Assembly: GCA_044237765.1 (NCBI GenBank)
Contig: JBIIEQ010000005.1
Coordinates: 1-64,000 of the forward strand
Direction of reading: 5' to 3'
DNA: 64,000 bases
From: UBA6136 sp044237765
GTDB taxonomy: Bacteria; Pseudomonadota; Gammaproteobacteria; Methylococcales; Methylococcaceae
A model generated the notes under the pieces. That model worked only from the letters and a program-made list of their open reading frames with translations. It was not told where the DNA came from and did not search any database. Below are positions 33,325-42,072 of this stretch, in pieces. Position numbers and translations under genes: made by a program. Numbering within the stretch: position 1 is the first letter of the stretch; each line of letters opens with the position of its first letter.

Positions 33325-34809
33325 ATGATAGCGGGTTTGCACAGCAAGGACACTTTTTGCCAGCGCTTGTCCGGTAAGTTAATATTCGCGGCGTTTGTCC
33401 ATTCACCCCCTGCAGATGGAAATCCCCTGTCCATTCTTACGTTCATCAAAAAACTTTTAGCGCCTTCCTCGCTGGTTGAGACGCCTACCGCGCTCCCTGG
33501 TGATGGATTGCCGCGAGTCTATAGTCGCTCGGAGCACAATATTTCGCGATCGCTGGTCAGCGAAAATGCGTTGAAAGTGCTGTATCGGCTGAAAAAGGCA
33601 GGTTTTGAAGCCTATCTGGTCGGTGGTTGTGTCCGCGATTTGCTCCTGGGCCGTGAGCCGAAGGATTTCGATGTTGTCACTGATGCTCATCCCGAACAGA
33701 TTCGATCCGTATTTCGTAACTGCCGTTTGATCGGCCGGCGTTTTCGTCTGGCCCATGTTCACTTCGGCCAGGAAATTATCGAGGTCGCCACTTTTCGCGC
33801 TCTGCAAACCGAAGAGGCGCAGACGGAACGGGTCCTCGAGAATGGACGTATTCTTCGCGACAATGTTTACGGCACCATCGAGGAAGATGCGTTTCGGCGC
33901 GATTTTTCGGTCAATGCGCTTTACTACAATATCAATGACTTTTCCGTCGTTGATTTCGTCGGTGGCATGGAGGATCACCGCGCTTGCGTCATGCGGCTGA
34001 TCGGTGATCCCGAGAAGCGTTATCGCGAAGACCCGGTCCGAATGCTGCGCGCCGTTCGCTTCGCCGTGAAGCTGGGTTTTGCCATACATGAGGATTCCGC
34101 CGAGCCGATTCCTCGCCTAGCCAAATTGCTCAGGGAAATACCGGCGGCGCGGCTGTTTGATGAGGTCATGAAGCTGATGCTTTCTGGTTATGCCGTGCAG
34201 ACCTTTGAGCAGCTTCGCCATTACGGCCTGTTTGCGGCTCTCTTTCCCGAAACGGAACGCTGTCTGGGTCAGGAGCCCGAGGGATTCCCTTTGACTTTTC
34301 TGGCGAAATCACTGGAGCGAACGGATAGTCGGATCGCTGAACATAAGCCGGTGGCGCCTTACTTCCTGTTTGCAGCATTGTTGTGGGAGCCGGTTCGTGC
34401 CCGCGCCCAGAAGCTGATTGACGCTGGGCAGAACGCCCTGCTGGCGTATCAGGATGCGGGCAATGAAGTGGTTAATCGTCAGATCCGGCTGATTGCTTTG
34501 CCAAAAAGTATCGGCTTGCCGGTTCGGGAGGTCTGGTCCATGCAGCCACGCTTTGAAATGACCCAGGGTGGCCGGCCGTTCCGCTTGCTGGGTCACCCTA
34601 GGTTCCGTGCGGCTTACGATTTTCTTCTCCTGCGCGCCGAGACCGGCGAAGCCGATCCCGCTCTGGCGGAATGGTGGACGCGATTTCAGTCGGCCAATGA
34701 AGCCGAGCAGAAATCGATGGTTCGCAGCGGTCAGCGTTCCTCCACCAGGACCCGGACACGCAAGAGGCGTCCACGCAAGAAAGCACCGGGTCATGCTCCC
34801 ATCTCCTGA
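33325..34809 (+). CDS. pcnB: Poly(A) polymerase I PcnB (start uncertain)
   Basis: PcnB adds 3' poly(A) tails to RNA and promotes decay. The nucleotidyltransferase core has YLVGGCVRDLLLGREPKDFDVVTDA in parts with the catalytic Asp pair, FRNCRLIGRRFRLAHV, and RRDFSVNALYYN. The tail is Arg/Lys-rich (RTRTRKRRPRKKAPG), as is usual. The frame opens at ATG 33325, but the first 34 residues look non-coding; conserved text begins LTFIKKLLAPSS near 33436. E. coli pcnB uses a non-AUG start, and here TTG codons at 33337 or 33367, or CTG 33427, are possible. It overlaps folK by 17 nt. Confidence 0.92.
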   Translation: MIAGLHSKDTFCQRLSGKLIFAAFVHSPPADGNPLSILTFIKKLLAPSSLVETPTALPGDGLPRVYSRSEHNISRSLVSENALKVLYRLKKAGFEAYLVGGCVRDLLLGREPKDFDVVTDAHPEQIRSVFRNCRLIGRRFRLAHVHFGQEIIEVATFRALQTEEAQTERVLENGRILRDNVYGTIEEDAFRRDFSVNALYYNINDFSVVDFVGGMEDHRACVMRLIGDPEKRYREDPVRMLRAVRFAVKLGFAIHEDSAEPIPRLAKLLREIPAARLFDEVMKLMLSGYAVQTFEQLRHYGLFAALFPETERCLGQEPEGFPLTFLAKSLERTDSRIAEHKPVAPYFLFAALLWEPVRARAQKLIDAGQNALLAYQDAGNEVVNRQIRLIALPKSIGLPVREVWSMQPRFEMTQGGRPFRLLGHPRFRAAYDFLLLRAETGEADPALAEWWTRFQSANEAEQKSMVRSGQRSSTRTRTRKRRPRKKAPGHAPIS

Positions 34810-35302
34810 TGCTTCGGTGAGAGCCTACATCGGTTTGGGGGGGAATCTGGAGCGGCCGGTTGATCACATCAGGTCCGCGCGGGACGCGATAGCGGCATTG
34901 CCCCAGGTCCGTGAGGCCGCTTTTTCCAGTCTTTACCGCAGCGCCCCCATGGGGCCCGCGGACCAGCCCGATTATGTCAACGCCGTCATGGCCGTGGACA
35001 CGACCCTGGAACCTTTGGCACTGCTGGATCAGTTGCAGGGTATTGAAGCGGCACATGGACGGGTGCGGCTGGGCGAGCGCTGGGGGCCGCGCACACTGGA
35101 TCTGGATATTCTCGCTTTCGGCGATCAGGAAATTCGTACGACGCGATTGCAGGTTCCTCATCCCGGCATGGCCGAGCGTGAATTCGTGCTGTATCCCCTC
35201 ATGGAGATTGCGCCGGATCTCGCGCTGCCAGCCGTGGGTTTGCTGAAGAATCTGGTTGGCGCCTGCCCCCGTCGGGGGTTGAGGGTGATGGCCGATGAGT
35301 GA
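34793..35302 (+). CDS. folK: HPPK (6-hydroxymethyl-dihydropterin pyrophosphokinase) FolK
   Basis: FolK pyrophosphorylates hydroxymethyl-dihydropterin in folate synthesis. The 169-residue product has AYIGLGGNLERPVDHI, SSLYRSAPMGPADQPDYVNAV in parts, and the signature RWGPRTLDLDILAFGD with the Mg-binding Asp pair, then HPGMAEREFVLYPL. The start ATG 34793 lies inside the end of pcnB; the overlap is typical of the pcnB-folK-panB-panC operon. Overlaps panB by 8 nt. Confidence 0.96.
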   Translation: MLPSPDASVRAYIGLGGNLERPVDHIRSARDAIAALPQVREAAFSSLYRSAPMGPADQPDYVNAVMAVDTTLEPLALLDQLQGIEAAHGRVRLGERWGPRTLDLDILAFGDQEIRTTRLQVPHPGMAEREFVLYPLMEIAPDLALPAVGLLKNLVGACPRRGLRVMADE

Positions 35303-36098
35303 GGTCAGGCCTTCTCTCACGGTGCCCGCATTGCAGGAGATGAAGTCGCGGGGCGAAAAAATTGTCGCACTGACAGCCTACGACGCTTCGTTTGCTGCCG
35401 TTATGGAGGAAGCGGGAATCGACATGATACTTGTCGGGGACTCGCTGGGTATGGTGGTCCAGGGGCAGGAGACGACCTTGCCGGTCACGCTGGAGCAGAT
35501 GATCTACCATGCGGTCGCCGTGCGCCGTGGAGCCGCTGCGCCTTTGCTGGTGGTGGATCTGCCTTTCATGACTTACGCGTCCATTCCTCAGGCGCAGGAG
35601 AGCGCGGCCCGACTCGTGCGGGAGGCGGGCGCTCAGATGGTCAAGCTGGAGGGAGGGCGGCACCGCGCGGAGATCGTGAGTGCGCTGGCGATGCAGGATA
35701 TTCCTGTCTGCGCTCATCTTGGCCTTTTGCCCCAGTCCATACACCGGCTGGGCGGCTACAAGGTGCAGGGCCGCGATGACCGCAGTGCCCAGAGACTCCT
35801 CGAGGAGGCGATGCTGCTGGAGGATGCGGGCGCGTCGCTTCTGGTGCTGGAGTGCATGCCGGCAACCCTCGCCAGTGAGATTACGCTGGCGCTCTCGATA
35901 CCGACGATTGGTATTGGTGCGGGTGCGGGCTGCGATGGTCAGGTGCTGGTGTCCTACGACATGCTGGGGCTAACCTATCGCCTTCCCAGGTTCTGCCGGA
36001 ATTTCCTCGCAGATGCGTCCGGAATACGAGAGGCTTTTGCCGCCTATGTGACTGAGGTTCGGGAGCAGCGTTTCCCGTCGCCCGAGCATAGCTACTAA
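35295..36098 (+). CDS. panB: Ketopantoate hydroxymethyltransferase PanB
   Basis: PanB transfers a hydroxymethyl group from methylene-THF to 2-oxoisovalerate. The 267-residue barrel shows TAYDASFAAVMEEAG, LVGDSLGMVVQGQETTLPVT in parts with metal ligand Asp, MVKLEGG, and AHLGLLPQS. The C-terminal IGIGAGAGCDGQVLVSYDMLG matches the family. It links to folate supply through folK, its upstream neighbour, and panC follows 19 nt later. Confidence 0.97.
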   Translation: MSEVRPSLTVPALQEMKSRGEKIVALTAYDASFAAVMEEAGIDMILVGDSLGMVVQGQETTLPVTLEQMIYHAVAVRRGAAAPLLVVDLPFMTYASIPQAQESAARLVREAGAQMVKLEGGRHRAEIVSALAMQDIPVCAHLGLLPQSIHRLGGYKVQGRDDRSAQRLLEEAMLLEDAGASLLVLECMPATLASEITLALSIPTIGIGAGAGCDGQVLVSYDMLGLTYRLPRFCRNFLADASGIREAFAAYVTEVREQRFPSPEHSY

Positions 36099-36117
36099 TT
36101 TATTTCTATCAGGCCTT

Positions 36118-36978
36118 ATGCAGACCTTGGGCTTGATTGTTGAACTGCGCGAGACGATCCGTGCTTGGCGAGCCGCGGGCGATCGCATCGCCTTTGTCCC
36201 CACCATGGGCAATCTGCATGACGGTCATCTGCGCCTGGTCGACGAGGCGCGGCGTGAGTCCGATCGCGTGGTGGTGAGTGTTTTCGTGAATCCCTCCCAG
36301 TTCGGTCCATCCGAGGATTTCGGCGCTTACCCTAGAACCCCTGCCCAGGATGCCGGCAAGCTCAGCTCGCTGGGCGTCGATCTTCTCTATATCCCGAAAG
36401 TCGCCGAAATCTATCCGGAAGATCCGGCTAACATGACTTTTGTCGAGGTGCCGGGTCTCTCCGAGGATCTGTGTGGAAGATTCCGGCCGGGTCATTTCAG
36501 AGGCGTGGCTACCGTTGTTCTGAAGCTGTTCAATCAGGTTCAGCCGGATTTGGCTGTGTTCGGTGAGAAAGACTTTCAACAGTTGACGATGATTCGGCGG
36601 ATGGTGTGGGATATGAATCTCCCCATGGAGATTCTGGGCGTGCCCACCGTGCGTGAACCCACAGGCTTGGCGATGAGCTCGCGTAATGCCTATCTGGCGG
36701 AAGAAGATCGAGTCAGAGCCGGTCTGCTTTACGCCGGGCTTTGCCAGGCGGTGGAAACGTTACATCGGGGGTGTCGGGATTTTTCGGGGATTGAGGCGCA
36801 GCAAACATCGCTTCTGACCGAAGCTGGTTTCAGTGTCGACTATTTCGCGATTCGGCGTCAGGAGGACTTGCTTGCGCCTCGCCTTGAAGATGAGCGACTG
36901 GTGGTGCTTGTTGCGGCGAGACTGGGCCGCACGCGGCTGATCGACAATCTCAAGGTTTGTCTGGATCACCCTTCCTGA
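36118..36978 (+). CDS. panC: Pantothenate synthetase PanC
   Basis: PanC joins pantoate and beta-alanine using ATP. The 286-residue product has the HIGH-like PTMGNLHDGHLRLVDEAR, VSVFVNPSQFGPSEDF, GRFRPGHFRGVATVV, FGEKDFQQL and the KMSKS-like MSSRNAYL. Its last 29 nt overlap the convergent LysR gene. panD is not present nearby. Confidence 0.97.
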   Translation: MQTLGLIVELRETIRAWRAAGDRIAFVPTMGNLHDGHLRLVDEARRESDRVVVSVFVNPSQFGPSEDFGAYPRTPAQDAGKLSSLGVDLLYIPKVAEIYPEDPANMTFVEVPGLSEDLCGRFRPGHFRGVATVVLKLFNQVQPDLAVFGEKDFQQLTMIRRMVWDMNLPMEILGVPTVREPTGLAMSSRNAYLAEEDRVRAGLLYAGLCQAVETLHRGCRDFSGIEAQQTSLLTEAGFSVDYFAIRRQEDLLAPRLEDERLVVLVAARLGRTRLIDNLKVCLDHPS

Positions 36979-37918
36979 GGTCGGCAAGTTGATGGCCGAT
37001 AGCGGCTTCGATGATATCGTTCCGGACAAATCGATGAGCCTCTTGCCGCACGAAGTCGGCAAACTGGGTGGCAATGGCTGACAGCCGCTTGCCCGCACGA
37101 TGCACCATGAACCACTGGCGCATGATGGGGAACGACTCCACATCCAGTACCACCAGCCTCCCACCTTCGAGTTCACGTTCGAGGGTGTGTATCGATACGA
37201 TGCCCAGTCCTAGTCCTTCCTCTACCCCTTGTTTGATGGCTCCGTTGGTATTCATTTCCATGCTGACGGTCAGGTGGACACCGCGTTCGGCCAGAAAGCG
37301 TTCAACGGAGTTGCGGGTACCGGAGCCAATTTCCCGCATGATGAAGGTTTCATTTGATAGCTCCTTGAGCGCGATGCTTTTTTTTCCGGACAGGGGATGT
37401 CCCGCCGGCGCGATGATGACCAAGGGATTTTTCAGGAAGGATTCTGCTTCAAGATCTTGGGTATCCGGTGGTTGCCCCATCAGCAGCAGGTCGGCTTCGT
37501 TATCCTCAAGATTTTGCAACAGCCCCTTGCGATTGGTGACCTTGAAGCTCACACGGACCTTGGGGTGTCGTCGGCAGAATTCGCCTAGCAAGCGAATGGC
37601 GAAGTAGTGGACGGTATTGGCCACCGAGACATTCAGGCGACCGGTTTCAGTCCCCTTCAGTTCCTCGATGAGTTGCTCCGCCTCGTCAAGTTGCTGGGCG
37701 ATGTTTCGACTCAACTGATAAAGCTCCGAGCCGGCCTGAGTCAGATAAATCTTTTTGCCCAGTCGTTCGAATAGCGGCAGGCCGACGGCCTCCTCGAACT
37801 GCTTGATCTGCATCGACACGGCGGGTTGGGTGAGGAAAAGTTCCTCGGCGGCCCGGGTGAAGCTGAGTCTTTTCGCGACCCGCTCGAATACCTTGAGTTG
37901 CCTTAGGGTGATGTTCAT
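36950..37918 (-). CDS. cbbR: CbbR-like LysR-family regulator
   Basis: The 322-residue regulator has the CbbR-type N terminus: TLRQLKVFERVAKRLSFTRA, LFLTQPAVSMQIKQFEE and LFERLGKKIYLTQAG. The effector domain (about 92-300) contains MREIGSGTRNSVERFL. CbbR proteins sense metabolites such as NADPH or phosphoenolpyruvate and activate Calvin-cycle operons. It is divergent from tkt-fba, both of which are Calvin and pentose-phosphate enzymes, which supports the naming. RuBisCO itself is not in the window. A CysB-like or RuMP-specific role cannot be excluded. Confidence 0.8.
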   Translation of the reverse strand: MNITLRQLKVFERVAKRLSFTRAAEELFLTQPAVSMQIKQFEEAVGLPLFERLGKKIYLTQAGSELYQLSRNIAQQLDEAEQLIEELKGTETGRLNVSVANTVHYFAIRLLGEFCRRHPKVRVSFKVTNRKGLLQNLEDNEADLLLMGQPPDTQDLEAESFLKNPLVIIAPAGHPLSGKKSIALKELSNETFIMREIGSGTRNSVERFLAERGVHLTVSMEMNTNGAIKQGVEEGLGLGIVSIHTLERELEGGRLVVLDVESFPIMRQWFMVHRAGKRLSAIATQFADFVRQEAHRFVRNDIIEAAIGHQLADLRKGDPDKP

Positions 37919-37951
37919 GGGGGAGGCTCCCGTAAAATCATCAGTGATTAT

Positions 37952-37966
37952 TTATCTTATCGGTAA
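37952..37966. promoter_or_regulatory. Candidate LysR-type binding dyad
   Basis: TTATC TTATC GGTAA is a partial dyad (TTA-N9-TAA, which includes the T-N11-A core) in an AT-rich stretch 34 nt before the LysR start. This is where an autoregulatory site for the divergent regulator would be expected. Confidence 0.4.
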
Positions 37967-38102
37967 AAAAGTCTGACTTCTTCTTATACGAGACAGGCTT
38001 TAGAGTGTCCACCCCTAAAGAACGGGACACTGTGTTTCCGTGCGGAATGATTTCCATCAGAGGCGCTCGATTAGGGTCGGGCGTTGCCCTTTGCGGTAGA
38101 CC

Positions 38103-38132
38103 GTGACAAACCCGGTGTCTCTGATGGATAAT
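38103..38132 (+). promoter_or_regulatory. Candidate promoter for tkt-fba
   Basis: GTGACA (38103-38108), 18 nt, then GATAAT (38127-38132). The leader is about 35 nt and carries AAGGAGA before the tkt ATG. Confidence 0.45.
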
Positions 38133-38172
38133 TCTGCGTTCCATATTTATCAACAATCTTAAGGAGAACATC

Positions 38173-40185
38173 ATGCCCTCGCGCCGAGAACTTGCAAACG
38201 CCATCCGCGCATTGAGCATGGACGCCGTACAGAAAGCGAATTCCGGACATCCCGGAGCGCCGATGGGAATGGCCGACATTGCCGAGGTTCTGTGGAATGA
38301 CTACCTGCGCCACAACCCGGTCAATCCCAAATGGCCCGATCGCGATCGTTTTGTCCTGTCCAATGGGCATGGTTCGATGCTGATCTATTCCCTGTTGCAT
38401 CTGACAGGTTATGAACTTCCGATTGAAGAACTGAAAAAATTCCGTCAGCTACACTCCAAGACGCCGGGTCACCCGGAATACGGCTATGCACCAGGTGTGG
38501 AGACGACGACCGGTCCTCTGGGACAGGGTATTACCAATGCGGTAGGCATGGCTTTGGCTGAGCGTACGTTGGGCGGCCAGTTCAATAAGCCGGGCCACAA
38601 GATCGTCGACCATTACACCTATGCCTTCCTGGGCGACGGCTGCTTGATGGAAGGCATCTCGCACGAAGCTTGCTCGCTTGCAGGCTCCATGAAACTGGGC
38701 AAGCTGATCGCCTTCTACGACGACAACAACATTTCCATCGACGGCGAAGTGCGGGGTCATGGCGATGTGGTGGGCTGGTTCCATGACAACACGCCGAAGC
38801 GCTTCGAAGCCTACGGCTGGCACGTCATTCCCCAGGTCGACGGCCATGATCCGGAAGCCATCAAGAAGGCGATTGAAGAGGCGCGCAAGGTCACGGACAA
38901 GCCCTCCATCATCTGCTGCCAGACCATCATCGGGTTCGGCTCGCCGAACAAGCAGGGCAAGGAAGAGTGTCACGGCGCCGCGTTGGGTAACGACGAAGTG
39001 GCGCTGACCCGCGAGAATCTGGGCTGGAATCATGCGCCCTTCGAAATTCCGGCCGAAGTCTACGAAGGTTGGGACGCCAAGGAAATCGGCGCCAAGGTCG
39101 AAGGCGACTGGAACGACCGTTTCGAGAACTATCGCAGTGAATTTCCGGAACTGGCCGCCGAATTCGAACGCCGCATGTCGGGTGAACTGCCCCGTGACTG
39201 GGCCGAGAAATCCGCCGCGTTCGTAGCCAAGGTCAATGAGAAGGGTGAAACCATTGCCAGCCGCAAGGCTTCGCAGAACACCCTGAACGGTTACGGTCCC
39301 GTGTTGCCGGAATTGCTGGGCGGTTCCGCCGACCTCGCCGGTTCCAACCTGACCCTGTGGTCCGGTTGCCGCGATGTCTGCGCTCCGGGTCACAATGGCA
39401 ACTACGTCTACTACGGCGTCCGTGAATTCGGCATGTCCGCGATCATGAATGGCGTTGCCGTTCATGGCGGCTTCATTCCCTACGGCGCCACCTTCCTGAT
39501 GTTCTCCGAGTACGCCCGCAATGCGCTGCGCATGGCGGCTCTCATGAAGATCCCCAGCATCTTCGTCTACACCCATGACTCCATCGGTCTGGGCGAGGAC
39601 GGCCCGACACACCAGCCGGTCGAGCAGACCGCCACCCTGCGCATGATTCCCAACATGCAGGTCTGGCGTCCGTCCGACGCGGTGGAATCCGCCGTGGCCT
39701 GGAAGGCAGCGATCGAGCGCAAGGATGGTCCCAGTACCTTGATCTTCTCCCGTCAGAACCTGATGCATGTCAGCCGCACGGCGGAGCAGATCGCTGCCAT
39801 CGAAAAGGGCGGCTATGTCCTGCGCGACTGTGCCGGTACGCCGGACGCCATCCTCATTGCCACCGGTTCCGAGGTCGAACTGGCGGTCAAGGCTCAGGAA
39901 GCCCTGGCTGAAAAGGGCAAGAACGTCCGCGTGGTGTCCGTGCCGTCCACGAACGTGTTCGAAGCCCAGAGCCAGACTTACAAGGATTCCGTCCTGCCGC
40001 CTTCCGTCACCCGTCGTGTTGCGGTCGAGGCGGGGGTCACCGACGGCTGGTACAAGTATGTCGGCTTTGGTGGCAAGATCGTTGGTCTGGATCGCTTCGG
40101 CGAGTCTGCTCCGGCTGGCGAACTCTTCAAGGAGTTCGGCTTCACCGTCGAGAATGTCGTCAAGGCAGTCGAAGGGCTGTTCTGA
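38173..40185 (+). CDS. tkt: Transketolase
   Basis: Transketolase moves two-carbon units between sugar phosphates with thiamine diphosphate; it regenerates pentose phosphates for the Calvin or RuMP cycles. The 670-residue product has ANSGHPGAPMGMADIAE, GPLGQGITNAVGMA, the ThDP motif FLGDGCLMEGISHEA followed by YDDNNISIDG, and the pyrimidine-domain HDSIGLGEDGPTHQPVEQ. Codon use is strongly C-ending compared with neighbours, which suggests high expression. It is followed by fba 68 nt on and is divergent from the CbbR-like gene. Confidence 0.97.
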   Translation: MPSRRELANAIRALSMDAVQKANSGHPGAPMGMADIAEVLWNDYLRHNPVNPKWPDRDRFVLSNGHGSMLIYSLLHLTGYELPIEELKKFRQLHSKTPGHPEYGYAPGVETTTGPLGQGITNAVGMALAERTLGGQFNKPGHKIVDHYTYAFLGDGCLMEGISHEACSLAGSMKLGKLIAFYDDNNISIDGEVRGHGDVVGWFHDNTPKRFEAYGWHVIPQVDGHDPEAIKKAIEEARKVTDKPSIICCQTIIGFGSPNKQGKEECHGAALGNDEVALTRENLGWNHAPFEIPAEVYEGWDAKEIGAKVEGDWNDRFENYRSEFPELAAEFERRMSGELPRDWAEKSAAFVAKVNEKGETIASRKASQNTLNGYGPVLPELLGGSADLAGSNLTLWSGCRDVCAPGHNGNYVYYGVREFGMSAIMNGVAVHGGFIPYGATFLMFSEYARNALRMAALMKIPSIFVYTHDSIGLGEDGPTHQPVEQTATLRMIPNMQVWRPSDAVESAVAWKAAIERKDGPSTLIFSRQNLMHVSRTAEQIAAIEKGGYVLRDCAGTPDAILIATGSEVELAVKAQEALAEKGKNVRVVSVPSTNVFEAQSQTYKDSVLPPSVTRRVAVEAGVTDGWYKYVGFGGKIVGLDRFGESAPAGELFKEFGFTVENVVKAVEGLF

Positions 40186-40253
40186 TAATCCGTGTTCCCG
40201 GGCGGTTCGCCCGAATCGCCCGGGAATTGTGAAACGTAACGAGAGGAACCCAC

Positions 40254-41288
40254 ATGGCGCTCATTTCACTTCGTCAGTTGCTGGATCACGCAGCCGAACA
40301 CAATTACGGCGTACCGTCCTTCAACGTCAACAACCTCGAGCAGCTTCATGCAATCATGGAAGCCGCCAAGGAAACCGACAGCCCCGCGCTGATCCAGATC
40401 TCCGCCGGCGCCCGCAAATACGCGGGTGAGCCTTTCCTGCGTCATCTGGTTTTTGCCGCTCTGGAATCCTATCCGGAGATTCCGATCTGTGTGCACCAGG
40501 ATCATGGCGCCTCGCCGGCCGTTTGCTTCCGTTCGATCCAGAGCGGCTTCAGCTCGGTCATGATGGACGGCTCGCTGCAGGAAGACGCCAAGACCCCGGC
40601 CTCCTATGAGTACAACGTCGAGGTCACCGCCAAGGTGGCCGAACTGGCACATGCCTGCGGCGTTTCCGTCGAAGGCGAACTGGGCTGCCTGGGCTCCCTG
40701 GAACACGGCGGCAGCAACTTGGATCATTCCATGCTGCTGACCGATCCCGAGGAAGCTGCTGACTTCGTCAAGAAGACCAAGGTCGACGCGCTGGCCATCG
40801 CCATCGGTACCTCCCACGGCGCCTACAAGTTCACCCGTCCGCCGACCGGGGACATCCTGGCCATTGATCGCGTCAAGGCCATCCATGCCCGCATCCCCAA
40901 TACCCATCTGGTGATGCATGGTTCTTCTTCCGTCCCGCAGGACTGGCTGAAGATCATCAACGAGTACGGCGGTGACATGGGCGAGACCTATGGCGTTCCC
41001 GTCGAGGAAATTGTCGAAGGCATCAAGCACGGCGTGCGCAAGGTCAACATCGACACCGACCTGCGCATGGCTTCGACCGGTGCGATGCGTAAATTCTTTG
41101 CTGAAAATAAAAAGGAATTTGATCCACGCAAGTTCCTTGCTGCTGCGACTCAAGGAATGAAGCAGATCTGTAAGGACCGTTACGAAGCATTCGGTACGGC
41201 GGGCAACGCGGCAAAAATCAAGCCGCTGAGCCTGGCTCAAATGACTGATCTGTACTCGGCCGGAAAGCTGGATCCGATCATAAAATAA
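40254..41288 (+). CDS. fba: Class II fructose-bisphosphate aldolase
   Basis: The 344-residue enzyme cleaves or forms fructose 1,6-bisphosphate and, in autotrophs, sedoheptulose 1,7-bisphosphate. Zinc ligands are visible in ICVHQDHGASP, EGELGCLGSLEHG and LVMHGSSSVPQDW. The motif VEEIVEGIKHGVRKVNIDTDLR in parts is typical of the Cbb-type long form. GAGAGGAA precedes the ATG. Codon bias is strong, as in tkt. A perfect terminator follows, ending the tkt-fba unit. Confidence 0.96.
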   Translation: MALISLRQLLDHAAEHNYGVPSFNVNNLEQLHAIMEAAKETDSPALIQISAGARKYAGEPFLRHLVFAALESYPEIPICVHQDHGASPAVCFRSIQSGFSSVMMDGSLQEDAKTPASYEYNVEVTAKVAELAHACGVSVEGELGCLGSLEHGGSNLDHSMLLTDPEEAADFVKKTKVDALAIAIGTSHGAYKFTRPPTGDILAIDRVKAIHARIPNTHLVMHGSSSVPQDWLKIINEYGGDMGETYGVPVEEIVEGIKHGVRKVNIDTDLRMASTGAMRKFFAENKKEFDPRKFLAAATQGMKQICKDRYEAFGTAGNAAKIKPLSLAQMTDLYSAGKLDPIIK

Positions 41289-41315
41289 CCCAGTTTAGGT
41301 TAGTTTCGTGAACAG

Positions 41316-41353
41316 AGCGGGCTAGGCATTTAGGTGCCTAGCCCGCTTTTTTT
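41316..41353 (+). terminator. Intrinsic terminator of tkt-fba
   Basis: A 13-bp perfect stem (AGCGGGCTAGGCA / TGCCTAGCCCGCT) with a 6-nt loop is followed by a T7 run, 27 nt after the fba stop. Confidence 0.95.
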
Positions 41354-41474
41354 GTGCATTGATTCAGGGAGTGAACCTGTCTTGGCGGTTGGCCGCGTGG
41401 GCCGGCTGGAGCCTTGTGTTTTCGTGTTGATCGCTTTGAAGCGGCCTTTGAATAATTGAGAAAGTGACGGACAT

Positions 41475-41513
41475 AAAAAACCCGACTCCAATTTTTTAGA
41501 GCCGGGTTTTTTT
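41475..41513 (-). terminator. Intrinsic terminator of hps-phi
   Basis: AAAAAACCCGACTC and GAGCCGGGTTTTTT form a stem with one A-C mismatch; on the minus strand the structure ends in a U-run, 21 nt beyond the phi stop. The reverse orientation also has T-richness, so it may act both ways. Confidence 0.85.
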
Positions 41514-41534
41514 GATTGGATAACTATTCGTAGC

Positions 41535-42071
41535 TTATTCGAGGTTTGCGTGTCGTGCCCGCATTTCTTCTTCCGCGATACCTTTCTCATGAATAATGTG
41601 AGAAATGGTAGCTTCCAGGAAAATGAGGGTGGACAGCTCGAAGACTGTCCCCATGGGCATTCCCACCACCTTGCCATACATGTCTGGATTTCCGATCGGA
41701 ATCACTGAGTTAGACATGTCAGCCAAGGTAGAGCTCATTCTGGAGGAAATTAGTACGATTTCAGCACCCAGCTCCTTGGCCCGTTTGGCGAAGGCGATCA
41801 TCGTTTCTGTCTCACCAGAGCCGGAGATGACTATAAGAAGGTCTCCCTTCTTGAGGCTCGGTGTGACAATTTCGCCTACGACAAAAACATCGTAACCACC
41901 ATGCATAAGCCGCATTGCAAAGAATCTTGCGACAAGGGCAGAGCGACCGGCGCCCGCAATAAATATGCGGGACGCCTTGTCAACCATGGTAGTCAACTGT
42001 TTATCATAGCTTGGATCAGTCGCATCAAGGATGCCAGTGATTTTGTCTATGATGAGTCGACGATGGGCCAT
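41535..42071 (-). CDS. hxlB: 6-phospho-3-hexuloisomerase
   Basis: PHI converts hexulose 6-phosphate to fructose 6-phosphate in the ribulose monophosphate route for formaldehyde fixation. The 178-residue SIS-domain protein has SRIFIAGAGRSALVARFFAMRLMHGGYDVFVVGE in parts, then LIVISGSGETETMIAFAKRAKELGA and MGTVFELSTLIFLEA. It follows hps with a single base between the stop and the ATG. In organisms lacking methane or methanol oxidation, the pair detoxifies formaldehyde or, in reverse, makes ribulose 5-phosphate. Confidence 0.95.
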   Translation of the reverse strand: MAHRRLIIDKITGILDATDPSYDKQLTTMVDKASRIFIAGAGRSALVARFFAMRLMHGGYDVFVVGEIVTPSLKKGDLLIVISGSGETETMIAFAKRAKELGAEIVLISSRMSSTLADMSNSVIPIGNPDMYGKVVGMPMGTVFELSTLIFLEATISHIIHEKGIAEEEMRARHANLE

Positions 42072-42072
42072 G

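Noticed and set aside
38449..39768. A 439-residue frame opposite transketolase
   Set aside because: It is an antisense shadow created by the strong codon bias of tkt, with no recognisable domain.
40266..41240. A 324-residue frame opposite the aldolase
   Set aside because: Antisense shadow of a highly biased gene; no ribosome site or motif.
41330..41677. 115-residue minus-strand frame between the aldolase and phi
   Set aside because: It runs through two terminators and overlaps phi in another frame.
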